Shown here: positions 46,009 to 55,037 of the stretch, piece after piece
How the letters are laid out: each line of letters opens with the position of its first letter
How positions within the stretch are numbered: position 1 is the stretch's first letter
NCBI RefSeq assembly: GCF_001593605.1
Contig: NZ_CP012836.1
Coordinates: 1,488,001-1,552,000 of the forward strand
Length of the DNA: 64,000 nt
Direction of reading: 5' to 3'
DNA from: Algoriphagus sanaruensis
Lineage (GTDB): Bacteria; Bacteroidota; Bacteroidia; Cytophagales; Cyclobacteriaceae
Notes under the pieces: generated by a model
Seen by the model: only the letters and a program-made list of their open reading frames with translations
Told to the model about the DNA's origin: nothing
The model's database searches: none
Made by a program: the position numbers and the translations under genes

Positions 46009-47643
46009 ATGCGAAAAATTCTTCTATCCATTAGTGCTTTTTTTTGTTTCCTAACCGGTTTTTCACAAAATACCCCTGAAGCATATCTCAAAGCAAAGCA
46101 AAGCTTGATTTCCAAGGATTATTGGGCAGCAATCAACCAGTTCACTCCTTTTTTGGATCAATCCAATTATGGAAAATTAGCTCCTTATGCGGCACTTCAG
46201 TTGGCAGAAGCTGCATTGGCAGTAAACCAACCCTCAAAAGCAATCGAAGCGCTTTCTCCTTTCTACGCCACAGATTGGAAATACAGTGACGAGTCTAAGT
46301 ATTTACTTCTTCTCGCGTATTTTCAAAATAATCAAACCGTAGAAGCGCTTCGAATAATTTCCTCCATCAAAAATGAGACGATAAAATCGAAGGCCAATAA
46401 TGCGGCTTTTGAGTTTTTGCTCAAAGAGTCACCTTCATTTTTCGTGACGAATTTGGAAGAGTTTAAAGCCATTCCGTCTTTTTCCGCGGCTTTGGGTCAG
46501 GTGTTCGAGCAAAAGTCGATTCTTTCCAGTAGCGAACAAGAAGCTTTGGTGAAAATACGAGCCTCGGGAAAAGTAAAATCGGTTAACGATGGTCAATTGG
46601 ACATTGCCTTGATTTTACCTTTTTCTTCTCCAAATGCTTCTCTTTCTCAAGGTAAGCCAACCGATTTTGTCTTTGAACTGTACCAAGGGATGGCACTTGC
46701 GGTTGAGCAATTAAAGCGTCAAGGGAAAAAAATCCAGCTCAATTCTTTTGATTCCAAACGGGATGTAAATCAATTGTCTACTATTCTAAAAGATGAAAAT
46801 GTACGATCATCAGATGTTTTGGTAGGTCCGATTTACCAAGAGGAAACATCTTTAGTGAGTAGTTTTGCAGAGGCTGAAAAAATTCCATTTGTTCACCCAC
46901 TTTCCAATTTGGGGGATCGATTTGAAGAAAGTGCTTACAGCTACTTGTTTAGACCTTCGGTGGCTTCTTTATCCAAAGGAATTCAAACAGCAATTACCTC
47001 CCAGAATTGGGGTAAATCAGTAGCAATAGCTCATTCTGGAAGCTCAAGGGACGAAAATCTTGCAGGAATTCTTCAACAAGAACTCACCGCTAAAGGATTC
47101 AAGGTGGTGAAAATGCAGCGCGTAGATGCTCGAAATGTATTGGAGTTTTTCCAAGGACTAGGAGTAAGACGTGAAAATACTCCGTCTGTCCAGCAGGTTA
47201 TTTTGCTAACAGATGATCCGGCAATCGCACAATCCACCTTTGGATTGATGGAAAGCATCAATACTTCGTTACCAGTGCTGGTAATGGACTCTTGGTTGGG
47301 ATTCAATTTTGCCAATTTTGAAATGCTCGAATTCCCCAATTTCTATTTCATAGCCAATAATACCCCTCGCTTTTCTTCTCCAGAAATGGATCTATTTAGA
47401 GAGGCGTTTTATACCAAATACCTTGCTTTTCCTTCCTTGAATGCAGTTGTTGGGTATGAGCTTATATATTGGTTGGATCAAAACGCTAAAGAAAATCTTG
47501 ATTTTGACCTTCGATCCGGCTTGGATTTGAGTCGGTATAGTCCAGGCAAACTTACCTGGGGATATAATTTTACCAATTCACACAACAACACCCACGTTCC
47601 GGTGTTCAAATTTGAAATGGGGCAACTCGTTCCATTGAATTAA
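46009..47643 (+). CDS. Exported TPR plus type-1 periplasmic-binding-fold protein (LpoA-like layout)
   Basis: A 544-residue exported protein with a signal peptide (cleavage after GFSQ, about 20). The first 150 residues are helical repeats (AYLKAKQSLISKDYWAAINQF). The rest is a type 1 periplasmic-binding fold (DIALILPFSSP, then LVGPIYQEETSLVSSFAE). This TPR-PBP1 layout is that of LpoA, the activator of penicillin-binding protein 1A, more than of a nutrient-binding protein. There is no ABC permease beside it. It is 5 bp before hemL. Confidence 0.85.
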   Translation: MRKILLSISAFFCFLTGFSQNTPEAYLKAKQSLISKDYWAAINQFTPFLDQSNYGKLAPYAALQLAEAALAVNQPSKAIEALSPFYATDWKYSDESKYLLLLAYFQNNQTVEALRIISSIKNETIKSKANNAAFEFLLKESPSFFVTNLEEFKAIPSFSAALGQVFEQKSILSSSEQEALVKIRASGKVKSVNDGQLDIALILPFSSPNASLSQGKPTDFVFELYQGMALAVEQLKRQGKKIQLNSFDSKRDVNQLSTILKDENVRSSDVLVGPIYQEETSLVSSFAEAEKIPFVHPLSNLGDRFEESAYSYLFRPSVASLSKGIQTAITSQNWGKSVAIAHSGSSRDENLAGILQQELTAKGFKVVKMQRVDARNVLEFFQGLGVRRENTPSVQQVILLTDDPAIAQSTFGLMESINTSLPVLVMDSWLGFNFANFEMLEFPNFYFIANNTPRFSSPEMDLFREAFYTKYLAFPSLNAVVGYELIYWLDQNAKENLDFDLRSGLDLSRYSPGKLTWGYNFTNSHNNTHVPVFKFEMGQLVPLN

Positions 47644-47648
47644 TTATC

Positions 47649-48941
47649 ATGAGAATTTCAGAAAGTAAGCGGCTTTTTGCAGAAGCCAAGAATGTTATTC
47701 CAGGAGGGGTAAACTCTCCCGTGCGCGCGTTTCGAGCTGTCGGTGGAGAGCCGATTTTTATCCAAAAATCAGATGGAGCCTACCTGTATGATGTTGATGG
47801 AAATTCATTTATTGAATTAATCAATAGTTGGGGGCCTATGATTCTTGGACACAATCATCCGATGATTCGAGAGGCTGTGGTAAAAGCCGTCGAGGATGGA
47901 CTTTCTTACGGTGCCCCTACAGCGAAGGAGATCGAAATCGCAGAACTCATTGTGGAGATGGTTCCTTCCGTCGAAAAAGTAAGAATGGTCAACTCCGGTA
48001 CGGAGGCCACCATGTCAGCAATTCGCGTAGCAAGAGGCTATACCGGGCGTGATAAATTTATCAAAATGGAAGGCCATTACCACGGTCATGGAGATTCCTT
48101 TTTGATCTCCGCTGGTTCTGGAGCAATTACAATGGGGAATCCAGATTCACCCGGAGTGACGGTAGGTACCGCAAAGGATACCTTGCTGGCTCCATATAAT
48201 GATCTCGAGGCGATTGAAAGATTGGTGAAAGCGAATAAAGGCGAAATTGCAGCCTTAATTTTGGAGCCTGTTCCTGGAAATATGGGTTTAGCGCTACCTC
48301 TACCCGGTTATTTAGAAGGGCTTCGCGAAATCTGTACCCGAGAGGGAATCGTCTTGATTTTTGATGAAGTGATGACTGGATTCCGATTAGCAAAAGGCGG
48401 AGCACAGGAGCTTTTTGGAGTCACTCCAGACATGACAACATTAGGTAAAATCATCGGTGGAGGAATGCCTGTAGGTGCTTACGGGGGTAAAAAAGAAATC
48501 ATGGAATTTGTTTCCCCAGCAGGACCTGTGTATCAGGCAGGAACCCTTTCAGGAAATCCGATCGCGATGTCTGCGGGCCTTGCCATGCTTCACTATTTGA
48601 ATAATCATCCTGAAGTCTATGCTGAATTGGCCTTGATCGGTCGAAAAATCACCGAGGGAATCAGCAAAATCAACCACGATTTAAATTTGAATTATACCGT
48701 GAATGCGCTGGGAAGTATGTATTCTTTGTTTTTTACAGACCAGCCTGTAGTAGACTTTGAATCAGCTAAAAAATCAAACACAGTTTTATTTGGTAGCTAT
48801 TTCCAAGCGATGTTGAAAAGAGGGATATACCTTGCTCCAAGTCAATTTGAAAGTTTGTTTTTGAGTACCGCCTTGTCAGATGAATTGATCGGGAAGATTC
48901 TAACTGCTCATGAAGAAAGCATGAGGGAAATTCATGGTTAA
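47649..48941 (+). CDS. hemL: Glutamate-1-semialdehyde 2,1-aminomutase
   Basis: PLP-dependent enzyme making 5-aminolevulinate for heme in the C5 pathway. A 430-residue class III aminotransferase fold. The PLP-binding Lys267 lies in TTLGKIIGGGMPVGAYGG. The opening FAEAKNVIPGGVNSPVRAFRAVGG is diagnostic for HemL. It follows the PBP-like gene by 5 bp and is followed 21 bp later by the YffB-like gene. Confidence 0.97.
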   Translation: MRISESKRLFAEAKNVIPGGVNSPVRAFRAVGGEPIFIQKSDGAYLYDVDGNSFIELINSWGPMILGHNHPMIREAVVKAVEDGLSYGAPTAKEIEIAELIVEMVPSVEKVRMVNSGTEATMSAIRVARGYTGRDKFIKMEGHYHGHGDSFLISAGSGAITMGNPDSPGVTVGTAKDTLLAPYNDLEAIERLVKANKGEIAALILEPVPGNMGLALPLPGYLEGLREICTREGIVLIFDEVMTGFRLAKGGAQELFGVTPDMTTLGKIIGGGMPVGAYGGKKEIMEFVSPAGPVYQAGTLSGNPIAMSAGLAMLHYLNNHPEVYAELALIGRKITEGISKINHDLNLNYTVNALGSMYSLFFTDQPVVDFESAKKSNTVLFGSYFQAMLKRGIYLAPSQFESLFLSTALSDELIGKILTAHEESMREIHG

Positions 48942-48962
48942 ACCTTCTAAATTCAAAAGGAA

Positions 48963-49313
48963 ATGAAGCTTAGTGTTTATGGCATAAAAAATTGTGATAC
49001 GATGAAAAAGACTTTCACTTTTCTTGAGGAAAAGGGAGTGGATTATGAGTTTATCGATTACAAAAAACAAAAACCAACAGCAGCATTGCTGACCTCATTT
49101 TTGGAGAAAATTCCATTGTCTACCTTGGTAAACAAGCAGGGTACAACCTACAAAAAAATGGATGAGGCTCAAAAAGCGGCATTGGAAAATGTTGAAACCG
49201 CTCTTCCCATTTTGATTGAAAACTCAAGTATGATCAAACGCCCAGTGATCCTGTATCCAGATGGAAGCATCACCTTGGGATTTGTTCCAGATCAGATAGG
49301 GCAAAAGATTTAA
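48963..49313 (+). CDS. Spx/ArsC-family protein of the YffB type
   Basis: A 116-residue thioredoxin-fold protein. It opens KLSVYGIKNCDTMKKTFTFLEEKG and has the C-terminal RPVILYPDGSITLGF. The single N-terminal Cys in NCDTMKK matches YffB-type proteins of the arsenate reductase-like family rather than true ArsC. The function of YffB is uncertain. It ends 4 bp before the convergent cytochrome gene. Confidence 0.88.
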   Translation: MKLSVYGIKNCDTMKKTFTFLEEKGVDYEFIDYKKQKPTAALLTSFLEKIPLSTLVNKQGTTYKKMDEAQKAALENVETALPILIENSSMIKRPVILYPDGSITLGFVPDQIGQKI

Positions 49314-50689
49314 TACACGATCGTATCACTGGGGATAGGAGGCAATTCATAGCTTCCTGTCTCCAGTTTGAACTTGAATTTTTTCAATGATTCATTGCCA
49401 ATAAGTCCAGTTTCATAGGCAAATACTCTTTCCAACCGAGGTAGTTGGTCAAGCTTCTCCAGATCGGTTTGGGTGATCGAGATTCCATTGAGGTAAAGGG
49501 ATTTCAGATTTTTTAGTGACTTCAAGCTTTCCAGGTTTGCTCCTTTGACTTGGGTGTGGTTAAGCTTGAGCACCGTCACATGTGGGAAATCTCCCAATGA
49601 TGTAAGAATCTGGTCCGTGATCATCGTTCCACTGAGATCCAGGTAGACAATATGGCCTTTGACGGATGCCAAATCCCCAAGATTTTGATCTTGAAAATCC
49701 CGGAAGTTGATGCAGCTCAACTTCAGGATTAAGCTTCCCTGAGCAATTGGCTCCACGTAGAATCCTTTTTTCCGAAGTAGAGCTAAGGTGTCCTCTGCAA
49801 TTGGCGAAAAGGTTACAGTTGGATAAAAAGCGATTTCTTCACGCTGGAAAAAGGGTTCCAGCAATTTCTTTTCCGGTTTGGCAGCTCCTAGTTTCAGGTC
49901 AAAAGAGGCTTCATTTTCCAGCCAAAGGCGAAGCAGCTGAAGTTCCTCTTTTTTAGGTTGACGCTTCTCGCTTGGAGGCATGTGGTCTTCGTGGTCCTGC
50001 GGGAGCTCCATTCGACTGACTAGACTGCTTTTCAGAAATTCATGCGGGTCAATTACAGGCCCGTTTTCTCCACCTTTCAGTAGAGCTTCTTTGGTGCTGA
50101 GGTCCAGTCCGCCTTTCTTGTTTCGGGGATTGTGGCAGCTTTGGCAGTTGGAATTTAAGATCGGCTGCACCACCTCATCATAGTAGGCCAGTTCCTCCCA
50201 ACCCTCCTCAGGCAAGGTCAGTGGGGCTGCTGAGGAAGGTGCTCCTCCAAAAAGGGATTGGAGATTTTCGGGCATCACTTCGGTGAAGTAGCCTTCGCCA
50301 TGGGTGATCGTTCCTCCCAAGTGGCCAGTAAACAAGAGTGCTCCGATCAATGCAGTTGAGCTCCATTTCAGCGTGCTGGGATCGCTTGTTCTTTTATTTT
50401 TCCCATAAAAGAAAAATCCTGCAGCCGTAGTCAGAATACCGAAAATCAGGTGAAACTGAACCGTGTCCCAGGAAAAGCCTTCGAATTGGTATTGGAGAAA
50501 TCCTGAAATACAGGCCAAAACCCCTCCGATCGAACCCAACAAAAAGGCCAGCTGAATGGCAGCAAGGAAGGTTTTGTCCTGCTTTTTCGAAAGGAAAATA
50601 AGCAGGACACCAAAAACCAAAATCCCAATCGGCAGGTGGACCAAAATGGGGTGAAAGCGACCCAAAAGCGGAAAGATGAAACTCAGCAT
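49310..50689 (-). CDS. Membrane c-type cytochrome with DUF2231 region and leucine-rich repeats
   Basis: A 459-residue protein. Membrane helices at about 10-30, 40-65, 75-95 and 110-130 form a DUF2231-like region with His residues (FHPILVHLPIGI, TGHLGGTITHGEG). A c-type heme site CQSCH follows near residue 183 in a planctomycete-type cytochrome domain. The end holds leucine-rich repeats (VTVLKLNHTQV, LKSLYLNGISIT). It is the last gene of the leftward DUF1553-DUF1501-cytochrome module, 1 bp after DUF1501. Confidence 0.88.
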   Translation of the reverse strand: MLSFIFPLLGRFHPILVHLPIGILVFGVLLIFLSKKQDKTFLAAIQLAFLLGSIGGVLACISGFLQYQFEGFSWDTVQFHLIFGILTTAAGFFFYGKNKRTSDPSTLKWSSTALIGALLFTGHLGGTITHGEGYFTEVMPENLQSLFGGAPSSAAPLTLPEEGWEELAYYDEVVQPILNSNCQSCHNPRNKKGGLDLSTKEALLKGGENGPVIDPHEFLKSSLVSRMELPQDHEDHMPPSEKRQPKKEELQLLRLWLENEASFDLKLGAAKPEKKLLEPFFQREEIAFYPTVTFSPIAEDTLALLRKKGFYVEPIAQGSLILKLSCINFRDFQDQNLGDLASVKGHIVYLDLSGTMITDQILTSLGDFPHVTVLKLNHTQVKGANLESLKSLKNLKSLYLNGISITQTDLEKLDQLPRLERVFAYETGLIGNESLKKFKFKLETGSYELPPIPSDTIVY

Positions 50690-50690
50690 A

Positions 50691-52196
50691 TCAGGCGATT
50701 ACGGATCGGATTAATTCGCCATGAACATCGGTCAGTCGGAACGGCCTGCCTTGAAACTCATAAGTAAACTTCTCGTGGTCAAAACCCATCAAGTGTAAAA
50801 TGGTAGCATGCAGGTCATGCACGGAGGTGCGCTCGTCTATCCCGGCAAAGCCGAAGTCATCTGTAATGCCGTAGCTCGCGCCTTTTTTGACTCCGCCTCC
50901 GGCCATCCACATCGTGAAGGCATCCACGTGGTGATCCCGTCCGAGGAAACCCATCTTTTTGCCCTCCCGGTTTTCCTGCATCGGTGTGCGTCCAAATTCT
51001 CCACCCCAGACAACCAAGGTTTCTTCCAAAAGTCCCCGCTGCTTCAGGTCCAGCAGCAAGGCGGTCATCGGCCTGTCAATAGTGCGGCACTTGTTACGCA
51101 AGCCCATATCGATTGAGCCATCATGATCGGTGCCGTGAGTATCCCAACCCCAATCGTAGAGTTGGACCACACGTACGCCCTTTTCCACCAGTTTTCTTGC
51201 CAAAAGGCAATTGTTAGCGAAGGATTCCTCTCCGGGCTGGGTGCCGTAGAGCTGATGGATATGCTCGGGTTCGTCGTTGATGTTCATCACCTCGGGCACT
51301 TCGATTTGCATCCGATAGGCCATCTCGTATTGATTAATTCTGGCGAGGATCTCAGGATCGCCGAAGTTTTCAAAATCTTCCTGATTGGACTGATTGATAG
51401 CAGTGATGACTTGCTTTTTGAGATCACGGGACATGCCGCTTGGATCCTCGAGATACAATACAGGGTCGCCTTTGGATCGGCATTGGACGCCTTGATAGAC
51501 CGAGGGGAGAAATCCCGAGCCCCAGACGCTTTTGCCTGCGTCGGGCGTTTTTCCACCGGAAGTCAAGACGACAAATCCCGGAAGATTCTGGTTTTCGGTG
51601 CCCAAACCATAGGTCACCCAACTACCTAAACTTGGTCTTCCTAACCTCGGTGAACCTGTCTGCATGAATAATTGCGCCGGTCCGTGATTAAACTGATCTG
51701 TATGCATCGCCTTTAGAAAAGCTACTTCATCGGCTACTTTGGAAAAATGAGGTAAGTAATCTGAAATCCAAGCTCCGCTTTCCCCGTGTTGAGAAAACTT
51801 GGCCTGAGGACCGAGCATTTTGGGCACTCCTCTGATAAAGGCAAACTTCCGACCTTCCAACAAGCTCTCCGGACAGTCCTGATCGTGGTATTTGGCCAGT
51901 TCGGGCTTGAAATCAAACAACTCCAACTGAGAAGGCGCCCCCGCCATGTGGAGGTATATGATGGATTTTGCTTTTCCCAAAAACGGCGGAGGAAGGGGAG
52001 ACAAGGGATTCAAATCCCGATCGCTGAGCTGAAGGCCAGTTTTCAGGGTTCCATTTTTCCCCAACTCACAGCCAAAAAGTAAAGGAGCTAAGGCAAGCCC
52101 GCCCATTTTGCTCACGCAGTCGAGGAGAAAATGCCTTCTCGTCTGCGTTTGCAATTTTTGGTTGACCAATTCGTTCAGTAGCTTTTCCGCATTCAT
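50691..52196 (-). CDS. DUF1501 protein with Tat-like signal
   Basis: A 501-residue protein. A twin-arginine motif TRRHFLLDC (near 19-27) precedes a hydrophobic stretch. The DUF1501 body, a sulfatase/alkaline-phosphatase-fold relative, includes SIIYLHMAGAPSQLELFD near the start and VVWGGEFGRTPMQENREGKKM late in the protein. It is found beside DUF1549/DUF1553 proteins in Planctomycetes and Bacteroidota; the joint function is unknown. It lies 4 bp after the DUF1553 gene. Confidence 0.93.
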   Translation of the reverse strand: MNAEKLLNELVNQKLQTQTRRHFLLDCVSKMGGLALAPLLFGCELGKNGTLKTGLQLSDRDLNPLSPLPPPFLGKAKSIIYLHMAGAPSQLELFDFKPELAKYHDQDCPESLLEGRKFAFIRGVPKMLGPQAKFSQHGESGAWISDYLPHFSKVADEVAFLKAMHTDQFNHGPAQLFMQTGSPRLGRPSLGSWVTYGLGTENQNLPGFVVLTSGGKTPDAGKSVWGSGFLPSVYQGVQCRSKGDPVLYLEDPSGMSRDLKKQVITAINQSNQEDFENFGDPEILARINQYEMAYRMQIEVPEVMNINDEPEHIHQLYGTQPGEESFANNCLLARKLVEKGVRVVQLYDWGWDTHGTDHDGSIDMGLRNKCRTIDRPMTALLLDLKQRGLLEETLVVWGGEFGRTPMQENREGKKMGFLGRDHHVDAFTMWMAGGGVKKGASYGITDDFGFAGIDERTSVHDLHATILHLMGFDHEKFTYEFQGRPFRLTDVHGELIRSVIA

Positions 52197-52200
52197 GAGA

Positions 52201-54927
52201 TCAGGGCTTGGTTAAAAATTCGTCTAAATTCATCATTGCATTGGTGGCCACGGCCAAGGCAGCTAAGCCGGAATCCGCTCCTGGGAAAAACTCTGTCAAG
52301 GATTTTTGGTCCTGATCAAAGTTTGATTTAGCTGACTTATAAAGGTTCATCAGGTTGGCTTTTTTGCTTTCTGAGATCGGCAAAAGCAATAGGTTTTGGT
52401 AAATGGTTTGGATAGCCAGTTCGGGTTTTTTTCCCGATTTCTCCCATGCTTTTTGGCTCAAGGCTTTGGCAGCATCGAGGTAAACCGGATCATTCAAGGT
52501 GGCCAAGGCTTGCAAAGGCGTATTGGTCACCAGTCGCTTACCAAGACAGACTTCACGGCTTCCCGCATCAAAGGAGATAAAGGAAGGATAAGGGCTGGTG
52601 CGCTTCAGGAAGGTGTACACACTTCGGCGGTACTTATCTTCGCCCTCGCTTTCTTTCCAAGACTCCCCATTGTACACCGTCTGCCAAATGCCCTCCGGCT
52701 GGGTAGGCATCACGGGCTTCCCATACATTTTTCGGCTCAATAATCCGCTTGTGGCAAGTGCCTGATCGCGGATTTGCTCGGCAGAAAGCCGGTATCGAGG
52801 CCCTCGGGCATACCATTGGTTTTTGGGATCTTTCTGGAAAACCTCCGAGCTAATTACCGAAGATTGCTGATATGTAGCCGAAGTGACTATCTCTCGAATA
52901 AGTGATTTGATGCTCCAGTCGTAGTCATGGACCGTCTTCCAAGCCAAGTAATCCAGTAGCTCGGGATGGGAAGGCGGATCGGATTGGGTGCCCATATCCT
53001 CTAGCGTCGAGACTAATCCTCTGCCGAAAAGCTGATCCCAAACACGATTGACAAGCGTACGGGAGGTCAGGGGATTTTCTGGAGCGGTGAGCCAATAGGC
53101 AAATCCCAAGCGATTGGATGGCCATTTCGAATTCCAAGTTCCCAGCTCCTTTGGAACTTTTGGACTTACTTTTTCTCCACGTACCATCCAGTTGCCTCGC
53201 TCAAAGACAAAGGTCGGTCGGGCCATGTAGTCCGGATTTTCGATCAGGATGGGAAGGCGTGTTCCACGGAAATGAAGCAGCTCCTCCCAGGATTTTTTCA
53301 CAGTGGAGAAGCCGGGCTTTTCCTTTCCTTTCAGACTTGGGACAAAAGCAAACCAGACGATGGAGGAGGTGTTTTGCTGGGGTTTTGCACTTGGATTTTG
53401 AGCTTCGATGTAGAGGTTGACTTTCCCTTGCACAGGCTTGAAGGGGATTTCCTTCACAACCTCTCCTTGGGTTTTGTTGATCACAAAGCTGGCGAGAATT
53501 TCTCCTTCGGGTCCATCCTTTCGGATGGTCATTTTGGTACCATCCACTCCAGACCAATAATCGAGCAGGAGTTGGTCAGAACCCTGGGTGTCGATGTTTT
53601 TATAGACGGCAGAGCCTCCTGGCCAGAGCCCGAGCCATTTGGTGTCGATCAACTCGGATTGTTGGAAGTCCGTGGCAAGGTGAGCGGCGTATTTGGGTTC
53701 GTGGAATTTCAGAAAGTCAGCCCGCTGCCTGGTGGCAGTTTTTCCTTCATTTTCTTCAGCCCAAGCCACTATCTGGTTCACTTTGGCCTGATCTTCCGCT
53801 TCGTAAAATCGTAATCGAGGCTCTTCGTCGTGGGTGTCTTCGTCTCTTGTATTATTGAAAAAGGCCAGGGACTCGAAGAATTCTTCGTGTCGGATGGGAT
53901 CGTAAGGATGACTATGGCATTGCACGCAAGCCATGGTTGTACTTTGCCAGACTTCGAAGGTGGTGCTCACCCGGTCCAAGACAGCGGCAACGCGGAATTC
54001 CTCGTCCTCGGTTCCACCTTCGTCATTGTTCATGGTGTTCCGATGAAAGGCCGTCGCGGTCAGTTGATCTTGGGAAGGATTGGGCAAGAGGTCGCCTGCC
54101 AGCTGCTCGACGGTAAATTCATCGAAGGGTTTGTCGGCATTAAAAGACCGAATCACCCAGTCCCGATAGGGCCAAAAGGTACGGGAAACGTCCCGTTCGT
54201 AGCCTTTGGTATCGGCATAGCGGGCAAGGTCCAGCCACCAAGTCGCCCATTTTTCCCCATAGGCTTCTGAAGAAAGCAATTGATCCACGGCTTGCTCGTA
54301 GCTGATTTTGCCGGAGGAAAAGTCCCGAATCAAAGATTCCGAAGGAGGCAAGCCTGTAATGTCCAAAGCCACTCTTCGAAGGAGTCTCATTGGATTTTCG
54401 GGTGAGGATGGACTCAAACCTAGACTTGGCAGTTTTTCTTGGACAAAAAAGTCAATGGGAGCAAGCGAGATGTTTTCAGTGCCACCAAAACTGGCAGCAG
54501 TGGGATTCGCGGGAAGTTTGGGTTCCTGGACCGGTTCGTAAGCCCAATGTTTCCCCCACTTGGCCCCTTGATCGATCCATTCTTTCAGTAATTCAATTTC
54601 CTCCTTACTGAGTTGGGCACGCTGGTAAGGCATTCGGAGTTCGGGATCGGAATGTGTCAGCCGCTTGATGAGTTCGCTGGAGGAGGAACTCCCAGGAACG
54701 ATCGCAGGATGTCCGGATTCGGTAGGGGCGAAGGCTTCTTCCTCGAAGAGCAAGCTAAACCCTCCGCTTTTTTTCACGCCTCCATGGCAGGAGATGCAGT
54801 GCTTGTTGAGGATGGGTTTGATTTCTGTGCTGAAATCCACTTCTTTTTCAGCCCCTAAAAAGAAGAACCCGATCAGGGTAATCCCGATCAGAAGGCTGAG
54901 AATTAGGGCTAGGCGGTTGGTGAGCAT
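52201..54927 (-). CDS. DUF1549/DUF1553 protein with planctomycete-type cytochrome c domain
   Basis: About 908 residues. The longest frame starts at 55017, inside the terminator hairpin of the upstream gene, so I use the internal ATG (MLTNRLALILSLL), which starts a membrane-anchor segment. A cytochrome c domain with heme site CISCHG (near residue 43) is followed by DUF1549 (near 150-370) with VQCHSHPYDP, a second possible heme-type His motif. The C-terminal DUF1553 carries NPLTSRTLVNRVWDQLFGRG. It is the first gene of the three-gene module. GC is higher than in flanking genes. Confidence 0.9.
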   Translation of the reverse strand: MLTNRLALILSLLIGITLIGFFFLGAEKEVDFSTEIKPILNKHCISCHGGVKKSGGFSLLFEEEAFAPTESGHPAIVPGSSSSSELIKRLTHSDPELRMPYQRAQLSKEEIELLKEWIDQGAKWGKHWAYEPVQEPKLPANPTAASFGGTENISLAPIDFFVQEKLPSLGLSPSSPENPMRLLRRVALDITGLPPSESLIRDFSSGKISYEQAVDQLLSSEAYGEKWATWWLDLARYADTKGYERDVSRTFWPYRDWVIRSFNADKPFDEFTVEQLAGDLLPNPSQDQLTATAFHRNTMNNDEGGTEDEEFRVAAVLDRVSTTFEVWQSTTMACVQCHSHPYDPIRHEEFFESLAFFNNTRDEDTHDEEPRLRFYEAEDQAKVNQIVAWAEENEGKTATRQRADFLKFHEPKYAAHLATDFQQSELIDTKWLGLWPGGSAVYKNIDTQGSDQLLLDYWSGVDGTKMTIRKDGPEGEILASFVINKTQGEVVKEIPFKPVQGKVNLYIEAQNPSAKPQQNTSSIVWFAFVPSLKGKEKPGFSTVKKSWEELLHFRGTRLPILIENPDYMARPTFVFERGNWMVRGEKVSPKVPKELGTWNSKWPSNRLGFAYWLTAPENPLTSRTLVNRVWDQLFGRGLVSTLEDMGTQSDPPSHPELLDYLAWKTVHDYDWSIKSLIREIVTSATYQQSSVISSEVFQKDPKNQWYARGPRYRLSAEQIRDQALATSGLLSRKMYGKPVMPTQPEGIWQTVYNGESWKESEGEDKYRRSVYTFLKRTSPYPSFISFDAGSREVCLGKRLVTNTPLQALATLNDPVYLDAAKALSQKAWEKSGKKPELAIQTIYQNLLLLPISESKKANLMNLYKSAKSNFDQDQKSLTEFFPGADSGLAALAVATNAMMNLDEFLTKP

Positions 54928-55000
54928 GGTCCGAAATGAATCGGAGGAAAAATAGCCAATTTCGAAATAGGAAGGAAGAGAGGATAATGAATAGGAATTA

Positions 55001-55027
55001 AAAAAGCCGCTTTTCATTAAAGCGGCC
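55001..55027 (-). terminator. Terminator of the threonine-dehydrogenase-like gene
   Basis: Stem GCCGCTTT / AAAGCGGC with loop AATGA on the minus strand, followed by six T, about 11 bp after the stop codon. It contains the longest-frame ATG of the DUF1553 gene, which argues against that start. Confidence 0.82.
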
Positions 55028-55037
55028 CAATTCTATT

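Noticed and set aside
51123..51629. 168-codon plus-strand frame opposite the DUF1501 gene
   Set aside because: Antisense to a confident gene and without a plausible start context or motif.
53272..54270. Long plus-strand open frames opposite the DUF1553 gene
   Set aside because: They lie entirely antisense to a gene with clear domains and heme motifs, and their residues do not resemble any protein; they are by-products of its codon use.
54928..55017. 30-codon N-terminal extension of the DUF1553 gene
   Set aside because: It begins inside a transcription terminator of the upstream gene and precedes a better signal-anchor start.
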